The notes beneath the pieces were generated by a model. The model saw nothing but the letters and a program-made list of their open reading frames with translations. It was not told the DNA's origin and did no database searches. Below are positions 18,385 to 24,701 of a stretch of DNA of 24,701 nucleotides, piece after piece. The DNA is from a virus, in IMG/VR virus record IMGVR_UViG_3300033892_000009, positions 1-24,701 of that record. The stretch is one strand, 5' to 3'. The stretch's first letter is position 1. Each line of letters begins with the position of its first letter. The position numbers and the translations under genes are program-made.

Positions 18385-18807
18385 CTACTTGCTGCGGGGT
18401 GAAGCCGAGGACCGCGCCGGTTCCGTAGATTTCGGCGGCTGAGAGCTTATCGCCCCCGGCTTTTCGGCCGCCGTCTCCTCTTTTCCCGCTTGATCGCCTT
18501 CGTCTCCTTGGATGGCAGAAAGGATAACCGCGAAGGCAACCATAGCGCTTCCCGCCAACTTTCCAGGGACGGCCTGCTCATCGATTAAGCGTTGAGCCAG
18601 TCGCGGTTCACAACCGCCGCCTATCAGTCCCAGACGCAGCGTTTCTGTAATGTCCTGAACCCGCCACGTCTTCTGCAGGAAACGGGTCGCTATCTCCTGT
18701 GGTCCGGCATCCCGCTTATCCTGAAGCGCGATCAACTCATCAATGCCGAGCCTAAATTTTCGAAGGTCACCGGCCCATTGAAGTTCGATCGATCCGTCGC
18801 GGCTCAT
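18385..18807 (-). CDS. Tail assembly chaperone, first part (GTA-type, gpG-like), 140 aa
   Basis: Begins MSRDGSIELQWAGDLRKFRL; GIDELIALQDKRDAGPQEIA, LRLGLIGGGCEPRLAQRLID and the following helix are the signature of the GTA gene-transfer-agent tail chaperone family. After residue 105 the chain turns into low-complexity polar sequence (EEKPGAISSQPPKSTEPARS in outline), which overlaps the alternative frame of the next gene and is probably not part of the fold. Such chaperones coat the tape measure protein before tail tube assembly. The start overlaps the tail tube gene stop as ATGA. Confidence 0.85.
   Translation of the reverse strand: MSRDGSIELQWAGDLRKFRLGIDELIALQDKRDAGPQEIATRFLQKTWRVQDITETLRLGLIGGGCEPRLAQRLIDEQAVPGKLAGSAMVAFAVILSAIQGDEGDQAGKEETAAEKPGAISSQPPKSTEPARSSASPRSK
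18452..18464 (-). promoter_or_regulatory. Probable -1 ribosomal frameshift site in the tail chaperone genes
   Basis: On the minus strand the sequence AAAAGCCGGGGGCG is read in the zero frame as AAG-CCG-GGG-GCG. Slipping back one base on the G5 run (18457-18453) leads into GGC-GAT-AAG and the frame of the gene at 18254. The joined product would be about 185 residues. This corresponds to the conserved G/GT frameshift of long-tailed phages, but the heptamer is not a classical X-XXY-YYZ site. Confidence 0.5.
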
Positions 18808-19241
18808 GGTGCCGCCGTGAATATCGCCACCTCACCCGATGACTCCAAGGTAAGCGTGACTTCGGCCAAACCGCCACGATCACCGCTTACTTCAAAGTTT
18901 GTAAGGTTGAACGCTCCATCCCAATGGCCCTTTGTCCCGAGCCACACCTGGACATTCTTGGTGTCAGGGCTTCGAAACCATTCATCGAAGTCGGCCACGC
19001 TCGCTACGTCCAAAGTACCGGCGCCGGAAACGGTTGCCCCGAGACTGTCTTTGATTGCCTCGGTCCAGGCTGGATCATCCGGATTCTCACAGTCCGGAGT
19101 GATGATCTTGTTCGTGCTCGAAGTGAATTGAATACCGCGCTTCGTATTGATGAGGCACGGGTGGGTGAAAACTTCCGGCGAAGCGCCGTCACCCACCTTG
19201 ATATAGAGCGCGGTACCGCGAATTGTTTCAGCTTTAGCCAT
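18804..19241 (-). CDS. Major tail tube protein (145 aa)
   Basis: Begins MAKAETIRGTALYIKVGDGA; CENPDDPAWTEAIKDSLGAT, VSGAGTLDVASVADFDEWFR and the final AEVTLTLESSGEVAIFTAAP match the TP901-1/GTA-type tail tube family. It polymerises into the hexameric tube around the tape measure. It lies between tail terminator and chaperone genes, in canonical order. Confidence 0.9.
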   Translation of the reverse strand: MAKAETIRGTALYIKVGDGASPEVFTHPCLINTKRGIQFTSSTNKIITPDCENPDDPAWTEAIKDSLGATVSGAGTLDVASVADFDEWFRSPDTKNVQVWLGTKGHWDGAFNLTNFEVSGDRGGLAEVTLTLESSGEVAIFTAAP

Positions 19242-19252
19242 AACGGCCTCTC

Positions 19253-19654
19253 CTATGTATGAACGATGATGAAACGGAATTCGACCATCGCGTGCCGCGT
19301 AAGGCCGTCGGGGTCATCCAGCAGTTGGGTTTGCTGGTACTCTTGGATTTGAATGTCGAATCCGGTGATCGCCAGCGGGGCCTTCAGCGCATCGCGTATA
19401 GCGCGAGCGATGTTTTTGGCCTCAGGCCATCCGACGGACCGAGACCACCCGTGAATTTGAAAGAACGTCTCTGAAATATCGGCGCAATCGATATCATCGC
19501 CGTTCTGTTGACCGCCACCAAGCGTGATGTACGGAAACACTGCACCAGCCGGCACCGCGTCAAACACACGCTGAGCGACTAAAGCAGTCGTAGCTACGTC
19601 GGCTTTTAACCGAGAGACAACTGCACCTTGCAACCCAAGAAGTGGGTCGCTCAT
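19253..19654 (-). CDS. Tail terminator / completion protein, DUF3168 (133 aa)
   Basis: Begins MSDPLLGLQGAVVSRLKADV; VFDAVPAGAVFPYITLGGGQ, then FFQIHGWSRSVGWPEAKNIA and the final HAMVEFRFIIVHT are the full DUF3168 pattern (gp17-like). It caps the tail tube at the end that joins the head. It overlaps the gp10-like gene by 4 bases. Confidence 0.92.
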   Translation of the reverse strand: MSDPLLGLQGAVVSRLKADVATTALVAQRVFDAVPAGAVFPYITLGGGQQNGDDIDCADISETFFQIHGWSRSVGWPEAKNIARAIRDALKAPLAITGFDIQIQEYQQTQLLDDPDGLTRHAMVEFRFIIVHT

Positions 19655-20055
19655 TCAGCCGATCGCTTCTTGATCGAAGCCGTGATCTTCCGCTTCATGC
19701 TCGAGATCATCTTTTTCTTCATCAGCCTATATGTCGGAAAGAAGAACGGTTTTGGGTGCATGTGAACGGTTCCGAACTCATCAGCGCGAGCGTAGTCAAA
19801 AGGCTTTGTCGAAACACTTGGGCGGATAGTCAGGACGCCTCCAGCTACTATTCGAATTTGAGTGTCCGATTTTCCCGGAATCTTTCGCACCGAGTGAGAC
19901 AGGTTGCCTTTATCTTCTGGCGCCGCGGCCTCCATCAATCCGACAAGACCGTCGCCCTGACTGTTCAGTTCATTGACGGCCTCGTCATGAACTTCCTTCT
20001 GGAGATTTTTCGTCAGCGCCTTGAACCGTTGGACGCTCTGGTTCGGCTTTCCCAT
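19651..20055 (-). CDS. HK97 gp10-like phage protein (134 aa)
   Basis: Begins MGKPNQSVQRFKALTKNLQK; the middle AAAPEDKGNLSHSVRKIPGK and the end ARADEFGTVHMHPKPFFFPT, YRLMKKKMISSMKRKITASI carry the gp10 signature (GxLxxS, then E-F-G-T near the end with P-x-P-F-F-x-P). It helps head-tail joining. GGAAGGTGG precedes the ATG. The N-terminal 71 bases overlap the gene at 19985-20200 out of frame. Confidence 0.9.
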   Translation of the reverse strand: MGKPNQSVQRFKALTKNLQKEVHDEAVNELNSQGDGLVGLMEAAAPEDKGNLSHSVRKIPGKSDTQIRIVAGGVLTIRPSVSTKPFDYARADEFGTVHMHPKPFFFPTYRLMKKKMISSMKRKITASIKKRSAE

Positions 20056-20200
20056 TGACCACCTTCCCGGCGCCGGCTTTCAGGATTGCAGCCACCGCAG
20101 CTTCAGGAACGCGCGAATAAGTCTGACCAGCGCGATATTGGAGGGTGACTTGGCGAAACGGGCAGTACGAAAACTCGCGGATCATCTCGACGGTCTTCAT
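19985..20200 (-). CDS. Small phage protein in the head-tail joining block (71 aa)
   Basis: Begins MKTVEMIREFSYCPFRQVTL, then QYRAGQTYSRVPEAAVAAIL and an acidic, Pro-rich tail. The pattern (KTVxxxREFxY, a beta hairpin, then VPEAxVAxxxxAGAGK) occurs in small proteins between head closure and gp10 genes of HK97-like phages. The start overlaps the head closure stop by 4 bases. Its last 23 codons overlap the gp10-like gene in another frame, and the downstream gene still has its own good ribosome binding site. Confidence 0.7.
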   Translation of the reverse strand: MKTVEMIREFSYCPFRQVTLQYRAGQTYSRVPEAAVAAILKAGAGKVVNGKAEPERPTVQGADEKSPEGSS

Positions 20201-20550
20201 GCGGCCGTTCCTGTCTGCGTTAAAATCTCAATCCACTGCCGCCGATCGTCAGTATCAACAATTGATCGGATGGCGTATTCCTGACCACTCCGGACGTCGC
20301 GGGCTCGCCAGTTAGTCGCGATCTTGGCTGTATTAGAGGAATATCGAACCGTGATGGTGACCGGCTGCTGGCCGGTCAAACGCGCCGCTGTAACGGCTTC
20401 TCCCCCGAACTTGGCTTGCACCTTGGCGGCGACGACGAACTGCTCGACAAAAGCAGATTGAGTGTTTCCGAGATCATCCGGTGAGTCGGGATTGACGTCT
20501 TCCCGTCGGTCGAACGCTACCCGGTGTCGTAGTTCGCCAGCCGTGGTCAC
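20197..20550 (-). CDS. Head closure / head-tail adaptor protein (117 aa)
   Basis: Begins MTTAGELRHRVAFDRREDVN; QSAFVEQFVVAAKVQAKFGG, TITVRYSSNTAKIATNWRAR and the end DTDDRRQWIEILTQTGTAA make up the phage head-tail joining domain (SPP1 gp16-like). It seals the portal after packaging and accepts the tail. Overlaps the genes before and after it by 4 bases. Confidence 0.9.
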   Translation of the reverse strand: MTTAGELRHRVAFDRREDVNPDSPDDLGNTQSAFVEQFVVAAKVQAKFGGEAVTAARLTGQQPVTITVRYSSNTAKIATNWRARDVRSGQEYAIRSIVDTDDRRQWIEILTQTGTAA

Positions 20551-20957
20551 GTAAGGATCACGCCGGGCGTCTGAATGTTCAGCGCGAGAACAGTAGTCGA
20601 TTTGGCAAGGCCAAGCAGACAGACGTTCTCGGAAGCTAAGTCAGCGGCCGGTTGGATACCGCCCGGAGTTTCGGAGAGATAATACGCACCGCCCGCAACG
20701 AGTGTCCCGCCGATCGTGATATCTCCCGAGGTCTGGACCGTAATCGGCTGGTCGAGGGATGCACCATTCAGTGCGATGCCGCCGGCTTTGTTGGCGCCAG
20801 CGGTTGCAGAGTTCGAATCCGCCAGCTTCCATTTCAGCACAGTCGGGTCGAGATAGACCGCCTTTCCGGCCGCGATTGCCTCGCCTGCCCGGCCCTGAAC
20901 CATGGAGGCATTCGATCCTGGAACAACGTTCGCAGCGGTGATTGAAATGTCCGTCAT
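20547..20957 (-). CDS. Phage capsid decoration-like protein (136 aa)
   Basis: Begins MTDISITAANVVPGSNASMV; it is a small beta-rich Ala/Gly protein with QGRAGEAIAAGKAVYLDPTV and DQPITVQTSGDITIGGTLVA, LVAGGAYYLSETPGGIQPAA, resembling DUF2190-like capsid-associated proteins. GGATAGG is a fair Shine-Dalgarno. Placed between connector and head closure genes, it may be a decoration or fibre-like head protein; the exact role is not known. Confidence 0.65.
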   Translation of the reverse strand: MTDISITAANVVPGSNASMVQGRAGEAIAAGKAVYLDPTVLKWKLADSNSATAGANKAGGIALNGASLDQPITVQTSGDITIGGTLVAGGAYYLSETPGGIQPAADLASENVCLLGLAKSTTVLALNIQTPGVILT

Positions 20958-20972
20958 GACCTATCCTTCGGG

Positions 20973-21614
20973 TTAGAATTTGATGCGGCGGAATGGTGAA
21001 ATGAGAGCATCCACTGCCATGGGCAGTTCGAATGCCTGGCCCGCCACGACGGCATCACGGTTCTGGTACCAATGGCTCACAAGGAGCAGGATGGCGTGTT
21101 TGATGGCGTCGGGAACATTGCTGATGCGCGGCGCGCCCTCGACGGGAGGGGTCGCTTCAGGATCAGCCTCGACAGCAGGTGTATCCGCGTATCCCGCCAC
21201 ATATTCAACGCGCACTGCGGCAGGCAGAAATTGTTTCAGCGGCGGCGATGCAAAATTGAAGATAAATTCGACATAGGTGCCGAGATCGTCAGTCTGCACC
21301 GAATAGCTTTCAGGATCGACGGTCTGCTCTACCCCGTTCGTATCAGTGTATTTGACACTCGAGACTGAGATAACCGGGAACAGAGGCAAACGCAGACAGG
21401 GTTGAAAGCAATCGAAGTCCTGCCACCACGTCTGCTCACACAAACATCGACCGAGTATTCCAGTCCAGCCATCTAAATGCGAAGTCGCCGCGGCCAATAG
21501 GCCCGTCAGCGAAACGTCGTCGTCAGTGAAATCGGTTGCGCGGCAATGAGATTTCACTTCTGCCAGCGTGACAGGCGTGATCGACGGTGCCGTGACAAGG
21601 ACTGGACGATACAT
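20973..21614 (-). CDS. Head-tail connector protein, gp6-like (213 aa)
   Basis: From ATG 21614: MYRPVLVTAPSITPVTLAEV, then KSHCRATDFTDDDVSLTGLL and AAATSHLDGWTGILGRCLCE; later LPLFPVISVSSVKYTDTNGV and NVPDAIKHAILLLVSHWYQN. These blocks are the standard phage gp6/gp15-like connector fold (helical core plus a beta extension). The frame is open to 21878, but the part before 21614 overlaps the upstream gene and does not resemble the family. It binds beneath the portal. About 50 bases separate it from the small head gene. Confidence 0.88.
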   Translation of the reverse strand: MYRPVLVTAPSITPVTLAEVKSHCRATDFTDDDVSLTGLLAAATSHLDGWTGILGRCLCEQTWWQDFDCFQPCLRLPLFPVISVSSVKYTDTNGVEQTVDPESYSVQTDDLGTYVEFIFNFASPPLKQFLPAAVRVEYVAGYADTPAVEADPEATPPVEGAPRISNVPDAIKHAILLLVSHWYQNRDAVVAGQAFELPMAVDALISPFRRIKF

Positions 21615-21666
21615 GCGCGAGCCTACGGCAAGAGTAATGGCGGGCTCGAAAGCCCGCCACAGATCA

Positions 21667-22089
21667 TCAGGCCGGAGGATTGGCCGCTGGCATGCGCAAC
21701 GGGCGGAGAACCCACTGTGCTGCAACGAAGATATTGCCGGAATCGTTGCCAGTCGGCGTAATTGTCGCGCGTAAATATCGCTTGATGCCGGTATATCCGA
21801 CCTTGCGGCACTTGTTGTCGTCCGATGCTGCGGTGAAACCGGCCAACGCCTCGGTGCCGTTGAGATAGGCGTCATCAACGGCGGTGAAGTCGCTGTTATT
21901 GTCGGAATCTTCCATCAGCACGGCGAACGTGGCGTTCGTGTCGGTGTTGGCGCCGATGTTGATGGCGAGCATGGCCCCGTCGTAGCCCTTGAGATCGGCC
22001 ACTTGGGAAACCATGGCGGTATTGTCGGTGCCGGCTGCAGCGGGCGAGATCGCGCGCTTCAGGTCCAGCCCATTCATGATGTCACGCAT
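21667..22089 (-). CDS. Small phage head protein of unknown role (140 aa)
   Basis: From ATG 22089, with AGGAA 8 bases upstream: MRDIMNGLDLKRAISPAAAG, then KGYDGAMLAINIGANTDTNA, FAVLMEDSDNNSDFTAVDDA and the end RATITPTGNDSGNIFVAAQW. It is a mainly beta protein. Proteins of this type follow the major capsid gene in many HK97-like rhizobial prophages and may be a decoration protein. The frame opens further upstream to 22158, but the ribosome binding site favours 22089. Confidence 0.75.
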   Translation of the reverse strand: MRDIMNGLDLKRAISPAAAGTDNTAMVSQVADLKGYDGAMLAINIGANTDTNATFAVLMEDSDNNSDFTAVDDAYLNGTEALAGFTAASDDNKCRKVGYTGIKRYLRATITPTGNDSGNIFVAAQWVLRPLRMPAANPPA

Positions 22090-22166
22090 TGAAGCGTTCC
22101 TTTCGATTTGGATTGATGGGAAGTAGGAAGGCGACCGGCGGCATGCGCCGCCGGTCATGCGTCAGA

Positions 22167-23510
22167 TCAGGATGTGCCGAACTTCATCAGCTTGATCGCT
22201 TCGAAGTTCACGACGCCACCACCGGTGCGCTTGGTGGTGTAGAACTTCGTGTACGGCTTCGAAGTCAGATTATCGCGCAGGACGCGAATGCCCTGACGGT
22301 CGACGATCTGATAGGCCTGCTTGAGGTCACCGAAAGCCAGCGAGAGGCTATCCGCGCCGAGCGCCGGCATGTCTTCCATCCGGACAACCGGGTAGCCCAT
22401 GATGGTCTCGGGCGTTCCCGCGACAAACGAGGGCTGCCAGAGATAGTTGTTCTGGCCGTCCTTGAACTTACGGATGGTGGTGATAACCGACCGACGGGTG
22501 AACCAGGCGGCATTGATGAGGTACTCATTCTTGAGCAGCCCCATCAGATCGATCAGTTTGTCGCCCTTCGCGGATGCGGCGAAATCGCCAGAAACGCCGG
22601 TTGCGAGGTAGCCAAGCGACCCCCACGCTACCCCAGACCCGTCATCAGCGGCCACAGGGTAGCCGTTGATGAAACCTCGAATCTTGTTCGCGGCACCGGT
22701 AACAAACTCGGAGTTCTCGAAGCGACCGAACTTGCCGCCGACCTTATCCATGAGCCAGCCCTCGATATCGACCGAGGCATCGTCGAGCAGGTTCTGGGTG
22801 GCCTTCGGCTCCGTGTCGAGATTGAACACAGGAATCTTCCACTCTCCAACCTGGGGCGTGGTGGTGTCGCCGGAGGTCGAGTGCTCGCCAGCGTAACCGA
22901 CGCCGGCCTCGCCCAAGTCCTCAATACCCTCGAGCGCGTCCGTCGAGATGGTCCGCGCGGACGCATACTGACGAACCGGGCTCGTCTCGTAGACCTTCTT
23001 CACGATGCCGCCGGTTACGTTAGGGGTAACGAAATAGCCACCGTCTGGGTCGGAGCCGACAGAGAGGGTTTTGACTTCTTCGGCGCTGAGAGCCTGATGC
23101 CCCTCACGAGCGAACCGGTCGAACGCCGATTTGTAATCGCCGTAGCCCTTCTCGTCGAGCGTGGTGAACGGACGGCGGCGGTCGATCGCGTTTGCGTTCA
23201 GAATGGTGTTGAATTCCTTCAACTCCAGCGCGGCCTTGCCGTTGTCGTCATTCTTGAGGCCCATGCGATTGAGCTTCAGTTCGAGAGCCTCGCGTTCGGC
23301 CTTCTCCGCCTTAACCGCGGCCTCAATGGCGGTTTTGGCCTCAACGGCCTTATCGAGAGAAGCCTCGATCTTGCTGAGACGCTCGACCAGCACCGGATCA
23401 TTGGCGCCGCCCTTCGTCTTAATCTCTTTGATCTGCTCGTCGTGCGATGCTTTGAACGCGTCAAAGGCCTCGCCCTGCTGCTTGAGCAGGGTTTCAATCT
23501 GGTCCGTCAT
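22167..23510 (-). CDS. Major capsid protein, HK97 family (447 aa)
   Basis: Begins MTDQIETLLKQQGEAFDAFK with a long N-terminal coiled-coil scaffold (about residues 1-90, including AIEAAVKAEKAEREALELKL), which the prohead protease should remove. The mature HK97 fold follows: SVGSDPDGGYFVTPNVTGGI, VKKVYETSPVRQYASARTIS, GWLMDKVGGKFGRFENSEFV and GYPVVRMEDMPALGADSLSL. It forms the icosahedral shell. It follows the protease gene with 11 bases between. A plus-strand frame of 518 codons lies opposite to it and is a shadow. Confidence 0.96.
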   Translation of the reverse strand: MTDQIETLLKQQGEAFDAFKASHDEQIKEIKTKGGANDPVLVERLSKIEASLDKAVEAKTAIEAAVKAEKAEREALELKLNRMGLKNDDNGKAALELKEFNTILNANAIDRRRPFTTLDEKGYGDYKSAFDRFAREGHQALSAEEVKTLSVGSDPDGGYFVTPNVTGGIVKKVYETSPVRQYASARTISTDALEGIEDLGEAGVGYAGEHSTSGDTTTPQVGEWKIPVFNLDTEPKATQNLLDDASVDIEGWLMDKVGGKFGRFENSEFVTGAANKIRGFINGYPVAADDGSGVAWGSLGYLATGVSGDFAASAKGDKLIDLMGLLKNEYLINAAWFTRRSVITTIRKFKDGQNNYLWQPSFVAGTPETIMGYPVVRMEDMPALGADSLSLAFGDLKQAYQIVDRQGIRVLRDNLTSKPYTKFYTTKRTGGGVVNFEAIKLMKFGTS

Positions 23511-23521
23511 GGGACTACCTT

Positions 23522-24199
23522 TCAGAGAGTGAGTGTTGCGATGTTGCGGCGGATCATTGCCGCCAGATCGGCACCGTCCTCATCCCGAGGGTCCGAAGCC
23601 TTGAAGCCGCCCGCGGCGATCGCCTTGGCAGCGGAGTGCGAGTAGCCCCCTACATCCCGTAGGAAGTCCTCGAATTCACGAATGGTCTTCACCTCACCAG
23701 CAGCCTTCAGGGCGGTGACACGCGATGATCCATTTGAGGGATTGTCGACGAGTGAAACCTCGCCCAAATGTACGGATTCCAGAATGCGCTTCGCTTGCGA
23801 TCCTGCCGGCGGCCGGCTGGCGCGTTTCGCGCGGTAGCCGATCGACAGACCGGCCAAGGCGCCGTCCTTCATCAGAGAATAAATACGTTTGCCGAAGTCG
23901 GTCTCGATGCCTGAGAGCTTTCCCTCCACAAATAGGCCCCGCGCGTCTTCGCGCATGGATTTCCAAACGCCCAGAGGTAGATCATCTCCGGAAAATGGAT
24001 TGATTGCGGTGCCGTGCATCAATTTCATTGATGGCAAACGGCCCTTGCCGCTCCAGTCAGCTAACGTCTCGCTGAACGCGCCTGGCTGGATCACGTCGCC
24101 ATGGCTGTCGATATTGCCGAAAACCGCCCCATAGCCGGAGAAAACGCCCGTCTTTGCGTCGACGTCCTCGGCCGCAAACTTCACTTCAATGCGGTCCAT
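23522..24199 (-). CDS. HK97-family prohead protease (225 aa)
   Basis: Begins MDRIEVKFAAEDVDAKTGVF, then SGYGAVFGNIDSHGDVIQPG. The catalytic His is in the MKLMHG motif and the Ser in GALAGLSIGYRA, matching peptidase family S78; HLGEVSLVDNPSN closes the core. The C-terminal 60 residues are helical and not part of the peptidase. It cleaves the scaffold domain from the capsid protein during head maturation. It lies between portal and capsid genes as in HK97. Confidence 0.95.
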   Translation of the reverse strand: MDRIEVKFAAEDVDAKTGVFSGYGAVFGNIDSHGDVIQPGAFSETLADWSGKGRLPSMKLMHGTAINPFSGDDLPLGVWKSMREDARGLFVEGKLSGIETDFGKRIYSLMKDGALAGLSIGYRAKRASRPPAGSQAKRILESVHLGEVSLVDNPSNGSSRVTALKAAGEVKTIREFEDFLRDVGGYSHSAAKAIAAGGFKASDPRDEDGADLAAMIRRNIATLTL

Positions 24200-24201
24200 T
24201 A

Positions 24202-24701
24202 CTAGTCTCCAGGATTTGGATTATCGGTCGGCTTTGGTGGGATCTTCGCCGCTGGCTGTGGAAGCAAATCAGCTTCCAGTTCGTCTGAGCGGTCCATGTC
24301 TTCAAAGTCGCGAACTTCGTTCTGTGTGAGCCAGCCTTTGATGCCGCCGGCGCCGAGCGCCTTTGCGTAATATTCGGCCTTATCCTTGGGCGCCGAACTC
24401 ATCAACGCGTTGCTGATGAATTTTGTGTAGTAACCAGCCCGAAGGTCTTCATCAGACAGAAGATGCACGTTGGCGCTCTGTGAGACGCGCCGGTACATTG
24501 GATCTAGCGTGTAAGTTTTGTGGGCCTGGAAGAACTCAGACGCGCTCGCGAATGTCGGAGACTGGTCACCGGCATGTCCGATCATGATCGGCCACACCCG
24601 CATTGCGCGGCACATTTCCTCGATTTGATGCTTGCGGGTCTCGATAAGCTGCTGGTCGATGGCCGACTGCACAAGCGTTTTGAAGTCCGCATCCATGTCG
24701 A
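24202..24701 (-). CDS. HK97-family portal protein, C-terminal part (cut by window edge)
   Basis: The frame runs off the right edge; 166 residues are visible. AIDQQLIETRKHQIEEMCRA, MRVWPIMIGHAGDQSPTFAS, MYRRVSQSANVHLLSDEDLR and AGYYTKFISNALMSSAPKDK are the conserved final third of the HK97-type portal found in rhizobial phages, with the disordered Pro-rich end (KIPPKPTDNPNPGD). The first in-frame ATG at 24696 is internal. The portal is the dodecameric DNA channel of the head. The terminase should lie just outside the window. Confidence 0.92.
   Translation of the reverse strand, partial: DMDADFKTLVQSAIDQQLIETRKHQIEEMCRAMRVWPIMIGHAGDQSPTFASASEFFQAHKTYTLDPMYRRVSQSANVHLLSDEDLRAGYYTKFISNALMSSAPKDKAEYYAKALGAGGIKGWLTQNEVRDFEDMDRSDELEADLLPQPAAKIPPKPTDNPNPGD

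Noticed and set aside
22089-23645. A 518-codon open frame on the plus strand opposite the capsid and protease genes
   Set aside because: It is fully antisense to the major capsid gene, has a composition typical of a shadow frame (Arg, Leu, Val rich with no domain pattern), and lacks a ribosome site. The frame stays open because of codon use in the capsid gene.
1-24701. Search for integrase, repressor, terminase, transposase, tRNA, rRNA, attachment repeats and CRISPR arrays
   Set aside because: None was seen on either strand. The terminase is expected just beyond the right edge; the integrase and attachment sites must lie outside the window or be absent.

Overview
The window looks like part of an alphaproteobacterial chromosome, most likely Rhizobiales of the Bradyrhizobium/Nitrobacter/Rhodopseudomonas kind. 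The pointers are a DUF3606 protein, a ROSE-type RNA thermometer in front of an hsp20 gene, many tiny rhizobial-type hypothetical genes, and phage tail proteins of the sort common in rhizobial siphoprophages. This assignment rests on recognising protein families by eye; no database search was run.

Left part, 1 to about 5.98 kb: an accessory host-type region. It opens with the N-terminal two thirds of a minus-strand ATPase carrying the start of a TOPRIM-like domain (OLD-like, possibly defence related), cut by the window edge. Next come very small plus-strand genes separated by copies of a short repeat (core CAGCCGCCGCATCCGG), two of which have their Shine-Dalgarno sequence buried in a hairpin. 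A minus-strand heat-shock unit follows (RpoH-like promoter, ROSE element, hsp20, hairpin, two small genes), then a plus-strand three-gene micro-operon, a small helix-turn-helix protein and a TTG-started 32-residue membrane peptide.

Right part, about 5.98 to 24.7 kb: the late operon of a long-tailed, HK97-like prophage, read right to left. The order is portal (cut by the edge), prohead protease, major capsid protein, small head protein, head-tail connector, decoration-like protein, head closure, small protein, gp10-like protein, tail terminator, tail tube, tail chaperone pair with a probable -1 frameshift, tape measure, distal tail protein (split by a frameshift), DUF2163-like hub protein, DUF6950/NlpC-like peptidase, tip protein, DUF2793 fibre, DUF4376 protein and a second fibre. 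After a gap come holin, SAR-type endolysin, several small membrane proteins, spanin-like pair, coiled-coil membrane protein and a CHAP-like protein broken by an in-frame stop. A strong intrinsic terminator at 5984-6020 faces this operon and probably ends it.

The gap, about 8.65 to 9.91 kb, between the last fibre gene and the lysis cassette, is the most unusual stretch. It carries four small genes on the opposite (plus) strand, a nine-G tract directly in front of one start codon, and a compact RNA-like fold of about 145 bases whose wobble pairs favour the plus strand. This looks like a moron-type insertion. No integrase, repressor, terminase, tRNA, attachment site or CRISPR array is visible, so the prophage ends cannot be fixed from this window.
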